Source: a bacterium
Lineage (GTDB): Bacteria; Patescibacteriota; Minisyncoccia; Moranbacterales; UBA9337
Direction: 5' to 3'
DNA length: 42,129 nt
NCBI GenBank assembly: GCA_021159185.1
Contig: JAGGSH010000016.1
Coordinates: forward strand, 1 to 42,129
In this document: in pieces, positions 1-7,880 of the stretch
Layout: each line of letters opens with the position of its first letter
Position numbering within the stretch: the first letter of the stretch is position 1
Program-made: the position numbers and the translations under genes
The notes under the pieces: generated by a model
Told to the model about the DNA's origin: nothing
The model's database searches: none
What the model saw: the letters and a program-made list of their open reading frames with translations, nothing else

Positions 1-44
1 TAGATTTCACAGCGTTGTTTGCATTTTTTGTTAATTATTTTCAC

Positions 45-214
45 TTGTCATTCCAAAATTTTTTCTGTAACGCAGTGGAAGAAAAAATGTCTGGAATCCA
101 GAGTCAGATTGCAAGAGCCTTTAAATTAACTGTTTATTTTATTGCATTTGCGATTTCTCGTCCTAGATTCCGGATAAATTTCTCCGTTGCTGCTCCGAAA
201 TTTTCCGGAATAAC
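45..214 (-). repeat. dRS3/NIME-like palindromic repeat copy (ATTCCGGA...TCCGGAAT plus GTCATTCC-type ends)
   Basis: The reverse strand reads ATTCCGG...CCGGAATCTAGGACGAGAAATCG...CTGGATTCCAG...GGAATGACA, the same layout as the element inside murE at 18301-18384. Confidence 0.5.
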
Positions 215-271
215 AGAGAAAGAAAATGTAAACAACGCTAGTGATTTTTACATATAAAATTATATCATTAA

Positions 272-354
272 GCCCCGATGGTGGAATCGGCATACACACA
301 CGCTTGAGGGGCGTGACCATTTTTTGGTATGAGGGTTCAAATCCCTCTCGGGGT
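272..354 (+). tRNA. tRNA-Leu(GAG)
   Basis: GCCCCGA acceptor, long variable arm, GGTTCAAATCC T-arm; anticodon loop TTGAGGG in stem CACGC/GCGTG. Confidence 0.85.
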
Positions 355-363
355 ACGAGATAT

Positions 364-437
364 GGATGATTAGCTCAGTTGGCTAGAGCGCTTCTCTTAC
401 AAAGAAGATGTCACTGGTTCGAGTCCAGTATCATCCA
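364..437 (+). tRNA. tRNA-Val(UAC)
   Basis: GGATGAT/ATCATCC acceptor, D-arm TAGCTCAGTTGGC, anticodon loop CTTACAA, T-loop GGTTCGAGTCC. Confidence 0.9.
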
Positions 438-445
438 CATGCTTA

Positions 446-517
446 GCCGAGGTAGCTCAGTGGTAGAGCAAAGGACTGAAAATCCTTGTGTCGCGAGTTC
501 AATTCTCGCCCTCGGCA
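446..517 (+). tRNA. tRNA-Phe(GAA)
   Basis: GCCGAGG/CCTCGGC acceptor; anticodon loop CTGAAAA in stem AAGGA/TCCTT; GTTCAATTC T-loop. Confidence 0.9.
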
Positions 518-555
518 CACAATGGGACCATAGCTCAGTGGTAGAGCAACCGGCT

Positions 556-1177
556 CAAATAGTTCATTTCAAATTGTGTTTCGGATTATGTAATTCAGAA
601 TGGCAGTTATGGCAAACAAGAATGCATTTCTTGATCTCAGTATCAATTCGGGATTGCTTTCGATTTGATAAAGATCTCATATCTAGCTGGAAACTCTTTT
701 TTTTCTGGTTCGGTATGGTGAAAAGTAAGCGCGGAAAGATTTTTGTTGTATCCACAAATAGAGCAGCATCCTCCTAATTTTTTTACAAGAAACATTTTCC
801 TTTTTAACCCTCGAGCTTGTTGTGCTTGATAGGATTGAAGGGCTTTATTCTTGCAAGAAAGAGAACAAAATTTTTTTTGCTTGCCACCTAATGGTTTACC
901 GCAAATTATACAAGTTATGATTTTTTTCATAACTTAATTATAGCACAAGTTGAATGATTTTAACAGGGCTGCTTGAGAAGTAATTTTCAAGTGAATATCT
1001 GTCAAACTCGGGGAAGTCTAAGGTTATTTAATATAACTATGTTAATCCCGAGCCAAGCCTCGCTATAGCGAGGAAGGTGTAGAGACTAGACGGCAGACTC
1101 CATAATTTATGATTTATGGATGAAGGGATAGTCCAGCTCACAAATTCAAAAGAAGTTGCGAAAGCAATAGTGAGAAG
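556..1177 (+). mobile_element. Group I self-splicing intron in tRNA-Met(CAU)
   Basis: 5' exon ends in T and intron ends in G. Core strings: ATCCCGAGCCAAG; GTAGAGACTAGACGGCAGACTCC; AAGGGATAGTCC. P7 is GACTA(1084-1088)/TAGTC(1129-1133); P8 is CCATAA(1100-1105)/TTATGG(1114-1119). Confidence 0.9.
564..930 (-). pseudogene. Intron-encoded HNH homing endonuclease on the strand opposite to the intron, frameshifted at an 8-A run
   Basis: ORF 643-930(-) ...CSICGYNKNLSALTFHHTEPEKK, continued in another frame by 564-755(-) SFQLDMRSLSN...EIKKCILVCHNCHSELH. Joined, they form one HNH domain; the frame changes at T697-T704. Confidence 0.8.
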
Positions 1178-1224
1178 CATAACCGGTTAGTCGCAGGTTC
1201 GATCCCTGCTGGTCCCACATATCG

Positions 1225-1296
1225 GCGAGAGTGGTTCAGTGGTAGAACGCTTCCTTGCCAAGGAAGAGGCCGCGGGTTCAATTCCCGTCTCTCGCT
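1225..1296 (+). tRNA. tRNA-Gly(GCC)
   Basis: GCGAGAG/CTCTCGC acceptor, anticodon loop TTGCCAA, GGTTCAATTCC T-arm. Confidence 0.9.
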
Positions 1297-1444
1297 CACT
1301 TACTCCAATTTACCATTTTTTAACCTTTATTTAAACCAAATTAGCTATTGACTTTTTTAGCATAATGGTGTATGCTAGTTTGAAGTGCCTTGAAAACCGA
1401 ATATTAATTTTTCTCCGGAAAAAATCCGGGAAGGAGGCAAGAAG

Positions 1445-1891
1445 ATGAGAAGATTATTGATTTTAGCCTGTAGTGTTGTTTTGTTGGTGAGCTTGGTTGG
1501 TTGCGCTGGTATGAGTAGGCAGTATCAGGAAGATACGATAGCCAATTCTATAGCTGGCGCTGCCATTGGTGGCGCTACGGGAGCAATAGGCGGTCTAATT
1601 TTTGGAGGAGGAGATAATATTTGGAAGGGAGCCTTAGGGGGCGCAACTATTGGCGCTTATGGAGGCGCACTGGGTACTCAGCCTCGCCAGCGGAGGCGAG
1701 GACAGCGAGAAGTTATCGTTGTTCAGCCTATCCCTTCTCAATGTCGGCAGCCTGCCGATATTGATTGCTCCGCCTTCTCTACAGAGGAGGAGCGCCAGGC
1801 CTGCGAACGCGGACGCGTTCAATGGCTAAAGGAAGTAAAAAAGGTGCGGCTAAGGCGCGCCTATCGATATGGCAGGTATGGAGGAAACTAG
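1445..1891 (+). CDS. Glycine-zipper lipoprotein (surface-antigen-like)
   Basis: GGAGG RBS; signal peptide with lipobox LVGCAG; IAGAAIGGATGAIGGLIFGGG glycine zipper. Confidence 0.8.
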   Translation: MRRLLILACSVVLLVSLVGCAGMSRQYQEDTIANSIAGAAIGGATGAIGGLIFGGGDNIWKGALGGATIGAYGGALGTQPRQRRRGQREVIVVQPIPSQCRQPADIDCSAFSTEEERQACERGRVQWLKEVKKVRLRRAYRYGRYGGN

Positions 1892-1959
1892 ATGGGGTAC
1901 TTCAGCGGGGAGAGGTTGGATTCCAATCTCTCCCGTATTTCTTTTAAAGGAGGTGGAAG

Positions 1960-2220
1960 ATGAAAAAAATTATAGTTGCTTTTATAGCTATACTAATGTT
2001 CTCAGCAGTTCCTTGTTACAGTGTAATTTCTTGTTACAGTTACCAATACCAGTGAGTAGCACCAGCCCACGAGTATCGTGGGTATACAAGATCTTATTAT
2101 AGTCCCCGATTTCGTATTCGCACAAAAAACTTTTATTTCCGCGGCGGAGGTAGAGGAAGTTCCCATTTCTATTATTATGGACATGGGAGAAACAGGAATT
2201 CTTTTTCGCTAGACTGGTAA
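1960..2220 (+). pseudogene. Small secreted protein gene interrupted by an in-frame TGA (2053-2055)
   Basis: AAAGGAGGTGGAAG RBS then MKKIIVAFIAILMFSAVPCYSVISCYSYQYQ*VAPAHEYRGYTRSYYSPRFRIRTKNFYFRGGGRGSSHFYYYGHGRNRNSFSLDW*; the frame stays open after TGA to TAA at 2218-2220. Confidence 0.55.
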
Positions 2221-2242
2221 TTTATACAGTCTAGCAAACCAC

Positions 2243-2269
2243 AGACCGAATTAAATTCGGTCTTTTTTT
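2243..2269 (+). terminator. Rho-independent terminator
   Basis: AGACCGAA TTAA(A) TTCGGTCT followed by T7. Confidence 0.85.
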
Positions 2270-2298
2270 ATTCCCGAACTAATCATTTCATCAAACTT

Positions 2299-2330
2299 AT
2301 CACTTATACGCGATCGCTTATAAGTGAGTA
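2299..2330. repeat. GCGATCGC-centred palindromic repeat, copy 1
   Basis: ATCACTTATACGCGATCGCTTATAAGTGAG. Confidence 0.85.
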
Positions 2331-2379
2331 GAAAGAAGTGATTTTTTTGTGCAAGTTTATTAGCAAGAAAATATATCTG

Positions 2380-2412
2380 CTCGCTTATACGCGATCGCTT
2401 ATAAGTGAGTAA
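2380..2412. repeat. GCGATCGC-centred palindromic repeat, copy 2
   Basis: CTCGCTTATACGCGATCGCTTATAAGTGAGTA. Confidence 0.85.
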
Positions 2413-2433
2413 TTTTATTCTTATTTTTTATTG

Positions 2434-2497
2434 TTTACTGCTTATGGTTTACTGCTTATGGCTTACTACTTGCTACTTATAGCTTACGGCTTGTGCT
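2434..2497. repeat. Interrupted period-7 array (TTACTGC/TTATGGC/TTACTAC/TTGCTAC...)
   Basis: TTACTGC TTATGGT TTACTGC TTATGGC TTACTAC TTGCTAC TTATAGC TTACGGC read directly. Confidence 0.9.
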
Positions 2498-2508
2498 ATA
2501 CTGAAAAT

Positions 2509-3018
2509 ATGGAAAAAGTTATCACAACCAGCGTTGAAGAAACCAGAAAATTAGGCGAAGCGCTGGCAAAAGAATTAAAAGGCGGGGAGGTTATTTGTTT
2601 GGAAGGAGAATTAGGATCAGGTAAAACCACTTTCGCGCAAGGAATATTGAAAGGCTTAAAAGTTGAGGGACCGTACACGAGTCCTACCTTTGTGATAATG
2701 AAGCATTATAAGAAAGAAATCCCAAATCCAAAATCACAAATTCCAAATAAATCCGAAAATTACAAATTACAAATTACAAATTATCTGGCTACGCCAGATC
2801 TGGCAAAGCTAGACAATTTACAAGATATCTATCATATTGACGCTTACAGAGTTAATTCCGCGGATATATTAGAGTTAGGCTGGGAAGAAATCGTAAAAAA
2901 CAAAAACAATGTTATAATTATAGAATGGGCGGACCGAATTAAAAAAATAATTCCCAAATCAGCGATATGGTTTAAGTTCAGATTGGCAGGAAAGAATAAG
3001 AGAGAAATTAAGTCTTAA
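2509..3018 (+). CDS. tsaE: tRNA threonylcarbamoyladenosine biosynthesis ATPase TsaE (YjeE), with internal repeat-encoded insertion
   Basis: GELGSGKTTFAQGI Walker A, SPTFVIMKHY, HIDAYR, IIEWADRI motifs; likely ATG at 2509. Confidence 0.92.
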   Translation: MEKVITTSVEETRKLGEALAKELKGGEVICLEGELGSGKTTFAQGILKGLKVEGPYTSPTFVIMKHYKKEIPNPKSQIPNKSENYKLQITNYLATPDLAKLDNLQDIYHIDAYRVNSADILELGWEEIVKNKNNVIIIEWADRIKKIIPKSAIWFKFRLAGKNKREIKS

Positions 3019-3031
3019 GTCTTTACGTCTT

Positions 3032-5782
3032 ATGTCTGGAAATAAACGGCTGCTTCTTATTGACGGCAACGCGATTATCCATCGGGCTTATCACGCTTTG
3101 CCGCCGCTGACAACCAAGAAAGGGGAATTGGTTAACGCGGTTTACGGCTTTGCTTCAACTTTGCTGAAAGTTATTGATAAATTTCAGCCGGATTATATCG
3201 CGGCTTCTTTTGATTTAGCTGGTCCGACTTTTCGCCATAAAAAATTTAAAGACTATAAAGCCACGCGAGTAAAAGCACCCGACGAACTTTACGAACAAAT
3301 TCCCAAAGTTAAAGAAGTGACTAAGGCTTTTAATATTCCCATTTACGAAAAAAAAGGTTTTGAAGCAGATGATGTGATCGGCACTTTAACTCACAACTCA
3401 CAACTCAAAACTCACAACATAAATATTGTTATCGTGACGGGAGATTTGGACACTTTGCAGCTAGTAAATGACAAAACAAAAGTTTATACTATGCGGCGGG
3501 GAATCAGCGACTCGGTTTTGTATGACGAAAAAAAAGTTAAAGAACGCTATGGATTAAAACCGGAACAGTTGAAAGATTTTAAAGGTCTGCGCGGCGATCC
3601 GTCCGATAATATTCCGGGCGTAAAAGGGGTTGGAGAAAAAACGGCCTCCAGCCTTCTGCGAGAATACGGCACTCTGGAAAATGTTTATAAAAATCTAGAT
3701 AAGATAAAAAAGGCGGTTAAAGAAAAGCTGGAAAGGGACAAAATGCAGGCCATTATGTCTAAAGAATTAGGCACGATAAAAACAAATGTTCCAATTAAAC
3801 TTGATTTGAAATCTTGCGCCACTCAAGATTTCAATCGCCAAAAAATCGTTAATCTTTTTCAGGAACTGAATTTTTTTAGTTTGATTAAGAGACTGCCTAA
3901 TGGTGATGTTAATGACGCGAATATTGATGCAAATAATGCGGATACGCGAAAAGGTCGGGAAGGAAGCAACGATGGGGTAAAGGATTTAAAATATGAAGTG
4001 GTTAGTGGTGTGAATCTAGGCGAATTTATTAAAGAATTAGAAAAGCAAAAAGAGATTGCGCTGGCTATTGAGTGTTCTCATCCCAACCTTCTCCCGGAGG
4101 GAGAGGGAGCTGATGTAAAAGGCGCAGCTTTTTCTTGGAAAACGGGGAGGGCTTATTCCGTGGAAAGCAAAGATAATAATTTGAAAAAACTAAAGTCTAT
4201 TTTAGAAAATAAAAACATAAAAAAAATTGGCTATGATTTAAAAAGCGTTTACAAGAATTTAAAAGAGCGGGGAATAAAGCCGAACGGTATTTATTGGGAT
4301 GTAATGCTGGCGGCTTATGTTTTGAATCCGGGAAGCAAAATAGAATTTTCAAAATTGGTTTTAGAGGAGCTGGGAGAAGAATTGCCGGAAGAGAAGGCGG
4401 GACAGTTGAATTTAGGCATTCCCGGGCAGGAAAGCCAATCGCAGAAAATTTGCCAAAAGGCGGATTATTCCTTGAAACTCAAAAGCATTTTAGAGAGAAA
4501 AATAGAAGAAATAAGCCGAAAACAAAAAGGCATCGCGGGAAATTTAAAAACCGTATTTGAAAAAATTGAAATGCCCTTGGTGGAAGTTTTGGCTGAAATA
4601 GAATTAGCGGGTGTTAAGGTAAATCCTTTGATTTTAAAAGGCATTTCGGAAAAAATGGCGGCCCGGATAAATAATTTAGAAAAATCAATTTATAAGCTGG
4701 CTGGCAGAAAATTTAACATTAATTCTCCCAGCCAGCTGGCCGAAATTTTATTCGCGATATTAAAATTGCCGACTGATGACATCAGAAAGATTAAAACGGG
4801 ATTTTCCACCGCGGCGGCGGAATTGGAAAAGCTTCGCGATAAGCACGAAATTATCGGGAAAATTGAAAGCTATCGCGAACTATTCAAACTAAAAACCACT
4901 TATCTGGACGCCTTGCCTGATATGATAAGCGAGGATTTCCGCATTCACACTACTTTCAACCAAGCGGTGACGGCCACCGGGCGGCTTTCTTCGGAAAATC
5001 CGAATCTGCAAAACATTCCCAAACGAACGGACATCGGGAAACTTGTCCGCACGGCTTTTGAAGCCGAAGAGGGTTTCGTTTTCGTGTCGGCGGATTACTC
5101 CCAAATTGATTTGAGGGTAATGGCGCATATGAGCGGCGACAAGAAATTAATAGAAACTTTTATGGCGGGGGAGGATGTCCATCGGGCAACGGCGGCGGAA
5201 GTTAATAAAATTACTTTATCGCGGGTTACGGAAAAAATGAGAAGCGCCGCCAAAGCGCTCAATTTTGGAATAATTTACGGAATGAGCGCTTTTGGTTTTG
5301 CCCAGGCGGCAAAAGTCAGCCGCGACGAGGCTAAAGAATTTATCAGCCGTTATTTGGAAAAATTTCCTCAAGTGGCGGAATTTATTAAAAACACCAAAGA
5401 ACTTGCCCGCAAAAACGGTTTTGTGGAAACGGAGACGGGCCGCCGCCGCTATTTGCCGGAAATAAATTCCCCTAATTTTCAAGTGGCCGGCGCGGCGGAA
5501 AGAATGGCAATTAATATGCCCATCCAAGGACTGGCGGCGGATATTGTGAAGCTGGCGATGATAGAGGCGTATCGTTATATTACAAGCGATGCCAACCTGC
5601 GAACACAAAAGAACGCCGCGAAGATGGTATTGCAGATTCATGACGAGATAATTTTGGAAGTGCGAGAAGATATGGCGAAAGAAGTTTCCGGGAAAGTTAA
5701 GGAAATTATGGAAAATGTCTACAAACTAAAAGTCCCGCTTACGGTGGATGTGAAGATCGGAGATAATTGGGGAGAGTTATAA
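3032..5782 (+). CDS. polA: DNA polymerase I
   Basis: N-terminal 5'-3' exonuclease (LLLIDGNAIIHRAYHAL, DPSDNIPGVKGVGEKTA); polymerase motifs DYSQIDLRVMAHMSGD, AAKALNFGIIYGMSAFG, QIHDEIILEV. Confidence 0.97.
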   Translation: MSGNKRLLLIDGNAIIHRAYHALPPLTTKKGELVNAVYGFASTLLKVIDKFQPDYIAASFDLAGPTFRHKKFKDYKATRVKAPDELYEQIPKVKEVTKAFNIPIYEKKGFEADDVIGTLTHNSQLKTHNINIVIVTGDLDTLQLVNDKTKVYTMRRGISDSVLYDEKKVKERYGLKPEQLKDFKGLRGDPSDNIPGVKGVGEKTASSLLREYGTLENVYKNLDKIKKAVKEKLERDKMQAIMSKELGTIKTNVPIKLDLKSCATQDFNRQKIVNLFQELNFFSLIKRLPNGDVNDANIDANNADTRKGREGSNDGVKDLKYEVVSGVNLGEFIKELEKQKEIALAIECSHPNLLPEGEGADVKGAAFSWKTGRAYSVESKDNNLKKLKSILENKNIKKIGYDLKSVYKNLKERGIKPNGIYWDVMLAAYVLNPGSKIEFSKLVLEELGEELPEEKAGQLNLGIPGQESQSQKICQKADYSLKLKSILERKIEEISRKQKGIAGNLKTVFEKIEMPLVEVLAEIELAGVKVNPLILKGISEKMAARINNLEKSIYKLAGRKFNINSPSQLAEILFAILKLPTDDIRKIKTGFSTAAAELEKLRDKHEIIGKIESYRELFKLKTTYLDALPDMISEDFRIHTTFNQAVTATGRLSSENPNLQNIPKRTDIGKLVRTAFEAEEGFVFVSADYSQIDLRVMAHMSGDKKLIETFMAGEDVHRATAAEVNKITLSRVTEKMRSAAKALNFGIIYGMSAFGFAQAAKVSRDEAKEFISRYLEKFPQVAEFIKNTKELARKNGFVETETGRRRYLPEINSPNFQVAGAAERMAINMPIQGLAADIVKLAMIEAYRYITSDANLRTQKNAAKMVLQIHDEIILEVREDMAKEVSGKVKEIMENVYKLKVPLTVDVKIGDNWGEL

Positions 5783-5805
5783 GAAAAAAACAAAAGCAAT
5801 TCTTA

Positions 5806-5918
5806 TTACTCACTTATATGCTATCGCTTATAAGTGAGTAGATTTTGCGATGGGTCTTCTATTTTCAGCCCAAAATCCAACACCCTTTTCCTTTATCTAA
5901 ACCAAGAATAGCTAACTT
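5806..5918. repeat. Dispersed ~115-bp intergenic repeat (palindrome copy 3 plus tail), partner of 9986-10100
   Basis: ATTACTCACTTATATGCTATCGCTTATAAGTGAGTAGATTTTGCGATGGGTCTTCTATTTTCAGCCCAAAATCCAACACCCTTTTCCTTTATCTAAACCAAGAATAGCTAAC closely matches the 9986 copy. Confidence 0.85.
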
Positions 5919-5951
5919 CAAATAGTTAACTTCGCTTGACAAATCTTTTAC

Positions 5952-5980
5952 GATATGCTAAGCTGGCAAGTCAAGTTAAG
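5952..5980 (+). promoter_or_regulatory. Putative sigma70 promoter upstream of the 6114 gene
   Basis: TTGACA (just upstream, ~5937) with 17-nt spacing to TAAGCT in TTGACAAATCTTTTACGATATGCTAAGCT. Confidence 0.4.
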
Positions 5981-5998
5981 AAAGGTTCTTTAACAAAT

Positions 5999-6058
5999 CC
6001 CAAAAAACAGCATTGCGGTTGTCTGGCAGTCCAGGCAATTGCAGTTCTGTTTTTTGGG
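5999..6058. promoter_or_regulatory. 60-nt extended hairpin in the leader of the 6114 gene
   Basis: CCCAAAAAACAG/CTGTTTTTTGGG 12-bp stem, ATTGC/GCAGT, symmetric GGTT/AATT internal loop, GTCTGG-CAGT-CCAGGC tip. Confidence 0.7.
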
Positions 6059-6113
6059 TGAATAAATTCAAATTTAGGAGTTCTATAAAAGTAGGACAAA
6101 AAGGAGAAATAAG

Positions 6114-6794
6114 ATGAATGACAATGAATTATTTGATTATTTGATAGATGAGACGAGGAAGTTAGGTGTAATGGACATGTCTGTATTGAGCGAAAATAAA
6201 AAAAAGGTATTAGCATTAGCTTATGCAAATGCAAAAAGTGTTAACGCAGGCACAATTCCTTTTTTGCCAGTTCCAGTTATAGAACCGGTTACAGATTTAA
6301 GCATTGTAAAATGTAATGAAGTTTATGCAGAAAAACCAGAAATTTTTCGAGTTGAGTCTAACATAGACTTCAGTCTATTCCGTCAGATAATGAGAAATGG
6401 AAGTAGTTTCGACGGTGGTATTCCCAAACCAGAGGACAAAATAATGCTGCCAAGACATCCGTGTCCATATTGGATTTTCGATGTGGGTATGCATTTCCTA
6501 GAAGGAAAGTGCTGGAAAGATATTGATAAAGGAAAACATAAAAGAAATTTCCTTACTTTGCGAGAGAGCATATCTGTAGCTTTGTATACAGATGTTCTCC
6601 GACACTATAATATTGGAGTATTGAATACAAACATCATGGGATGGGTGCCCTTTATTCCTTGGTGCAGGGCAGATATTGATAAGAGGAAACTGAGGTATAA
6701 TTGTTATGCAAATGGAGATAGGGATAATGCCCAGAAGTCAGTTTATCTGACAACTGGAAAAAGATGGACAAACTGGTGGAAATGGATCGTATAA
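6114..6794 (+). CDS. Hypothetical protein
   Basis: 226-aa ORF with AAAAAGGAGAAATAAG RBS; no family recognised. Confidence 0.75.
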   Translation: MNDNELFDYLIDETRKLGVMDMSVLSENKKKVLALAYANAKSVNAGTIPFLPVPVIEPVTDLSIVKCNEVYAEKPEIFRVESNIDFSLFRQIMRNGSSFDGGIPKPEDKIMLPRHPCPYWIFDVGMHFLEGKCWKDIDKGKHKRNFLTLRESISVALYTDVLRHYNIGVLNTNIMGWVPFIPWCRADIDKRKLRYNCYANGDRDNAQKSVYLTTGKRWTNWWKWIV

Positions 6795-6882
6795 AAAAGG
6801 AATAGTCCCGGCATAATTTGCCGGGAATCCATTTCTTTATTAACCGTGTCGCCAAACGGCGACTGTAAAAGGAGAACTTGCA

Positions 6883-7383
6883 ATGACAACCATAAATAAA
6901 TTCCTCAAACTCATTTCCGATAACAGAAAACTTGGCGGAAATGGCGGAAAACCCGTCATTAATGGGTGCGATGGTTCAGAGATCATCGCGAATGTAAAAG
7001 ACATACCAGCATTTATAGAATTTGTAGACCCAAATTTCAAAAAGTGGGGCGCGGATGAAAAAGGTCCGGCGACAGAGGAAACCCTCGTCCAAGTTTATGA
7101 AATGAGAAGGGATGGGACGTTTTCTCAGTTATTCGGCTCATTTAATCCGCATAAGGTATGCCTTACTCAAAGTCAAATTCTGAATTTCGTGAGAAATTAC
7201 AGAATTTTGCTCTGTTGTGACGGTTATGAAACATTTTTTCTATTTGAGTCTAAGTGGGAGTTCTTCATTGCCCATGTTGAATTCACTCGTGACTATCAGC
7301 TCAAGATACATGTACACCGATTTGGAAACTCCACTATCTGGCTTGCCATAAGTCATCATCGAGTTGTAATTCCGCAGTTGTAA
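6883..7383 (+). CDS. Hypothetical protein
   Basis: 166-aa ORF preceded by AAAAGGAGAACTTGCA RBS; no family recognised. Confidence 0.7.
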   Translation: MTTINKFLKLISDNRKLGGNGGKPVINGCDGSEIIANVKDIPAFIEFVDPNFKKWGADEKGPATEETLVQVYEMRRDGTFSQLFGSFNPHKVCLTQSQILNFVRNYRILLCCDGYETFFLFESKWEFFIAHVEFTRDYQLKIHVHRFGNSTIWLAISHHRVVIPQL

Positions 7384-7474
7384 TTCCGCAACTGGTTTGA
7401 GGCTCTGTTATCTTGTTCCCTTAAACTTTTATCCCTTGGATTCTTTGATGCTTTAGCGCTTTGAATCTAGGGGA

Positions 7475-7506
7475 TTTTTTATTCCCAAATTTTTGCGTTA
7501 TTTTTT
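7475..7506 (+). repeat. 32-bp exact direct repeat, copy 1 (copy 2 at 10161-10192)
   Basis: TTTTTTATTCCCAAATTTTTGCGTTATTTTTT at both sites. Confidence 0.85.
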
Positions 7507-7607
7507 GGGAAAACCGTATTTTAATAGCGGATGTGAAGATTGGGGAAGAATGCGAAAAAAGAGACAAAAACATTCCATAAACCTCAAAAATTTGCTATAA
7601 TATAAGT

Positions 7608-7880
7608 ATGAAAAAGAAAAAAGACATTCACGAATTTATTAAAAGAAGGAAGCATTTAATTTGGTGGACTAAAAATTGGGACGGGCTTGACGATGAAGCT
7701 ATCGTGGAAGCGGTTTTGAATTACGGCGATTGGGACGATGTGCGGGAGCTTTTTGATATTTTGGGAATTAAGCGGGTGGCGGAAATTTTTCGCAAACAAA
7801 CCGCGCCGGAGCGGATGCGGTGCAATTATCGTTCCGATATAAAACATTATTTTAATTTGTATTTTAACAAGCATGCATAA
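7608..7880 (+). CDS. Small protein, putative antitoxin/partner of an AbiEii-like nucleotidyltransferase
   Basis: 90-aa ORF overlapping the start of 7873..8490. Confidence 0.65.
   Translation: MKKKKDIHEFIKRRKHLIWWTKNWDGLDDEAIVEAVLNYGDWDDVRELFDILGIKRVAEIFRKQTAPERMRCNYRSDIKHYFNLYFNKHA

Larger units (their letters stand above)
524..1217 (+). tRNA. tRNA-Met(CAU)-type gene interrupted in the anticodon loop by a 622-nt intron (exons 524..555 and 1178..1217)
   Basis: 5' exon GGGACCATAGCTCAGTGGTAGAGCAACCGGCT plus 3' exon CATAACCGGTTAGTCGCAGGTTCGATCCCTGCTGGTCCCA gives a complete cloverleaf: ACCGG/CCGGT anticodon stem, CTCATAA loop. Confidence 0.9.

Noticed and set aside
15-320. ORFs 15..257(+) and 126..320(-)
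   Set aside because: Lie in repeat-derived intergenic DNA and overlap tRNA-Leu; no RBS or recognisable domain.
379-777. 132-aa ORF on + strand
   Set aside because: Overlaps tRNA-Val, tRNA-Phe and the 5' exon/intron of tRNA-Met; the translation contains tRNA-derived peptides.
2053-2055. Genetic code 25 (TGA = Gly) for the whole genome
   Set aside because: TGA appears to act as a stop elsewhere (ATGA overlap at 21852-21855; ends at 21549 and 41846), and long genes contain no internal TGA.
4294-5641. ORFs 4294..4560(+), 4889..5128(-) and 5216..5641(-)
   Set aside because: Shadow frames of polA, whose conserved motifs establish the true frame.
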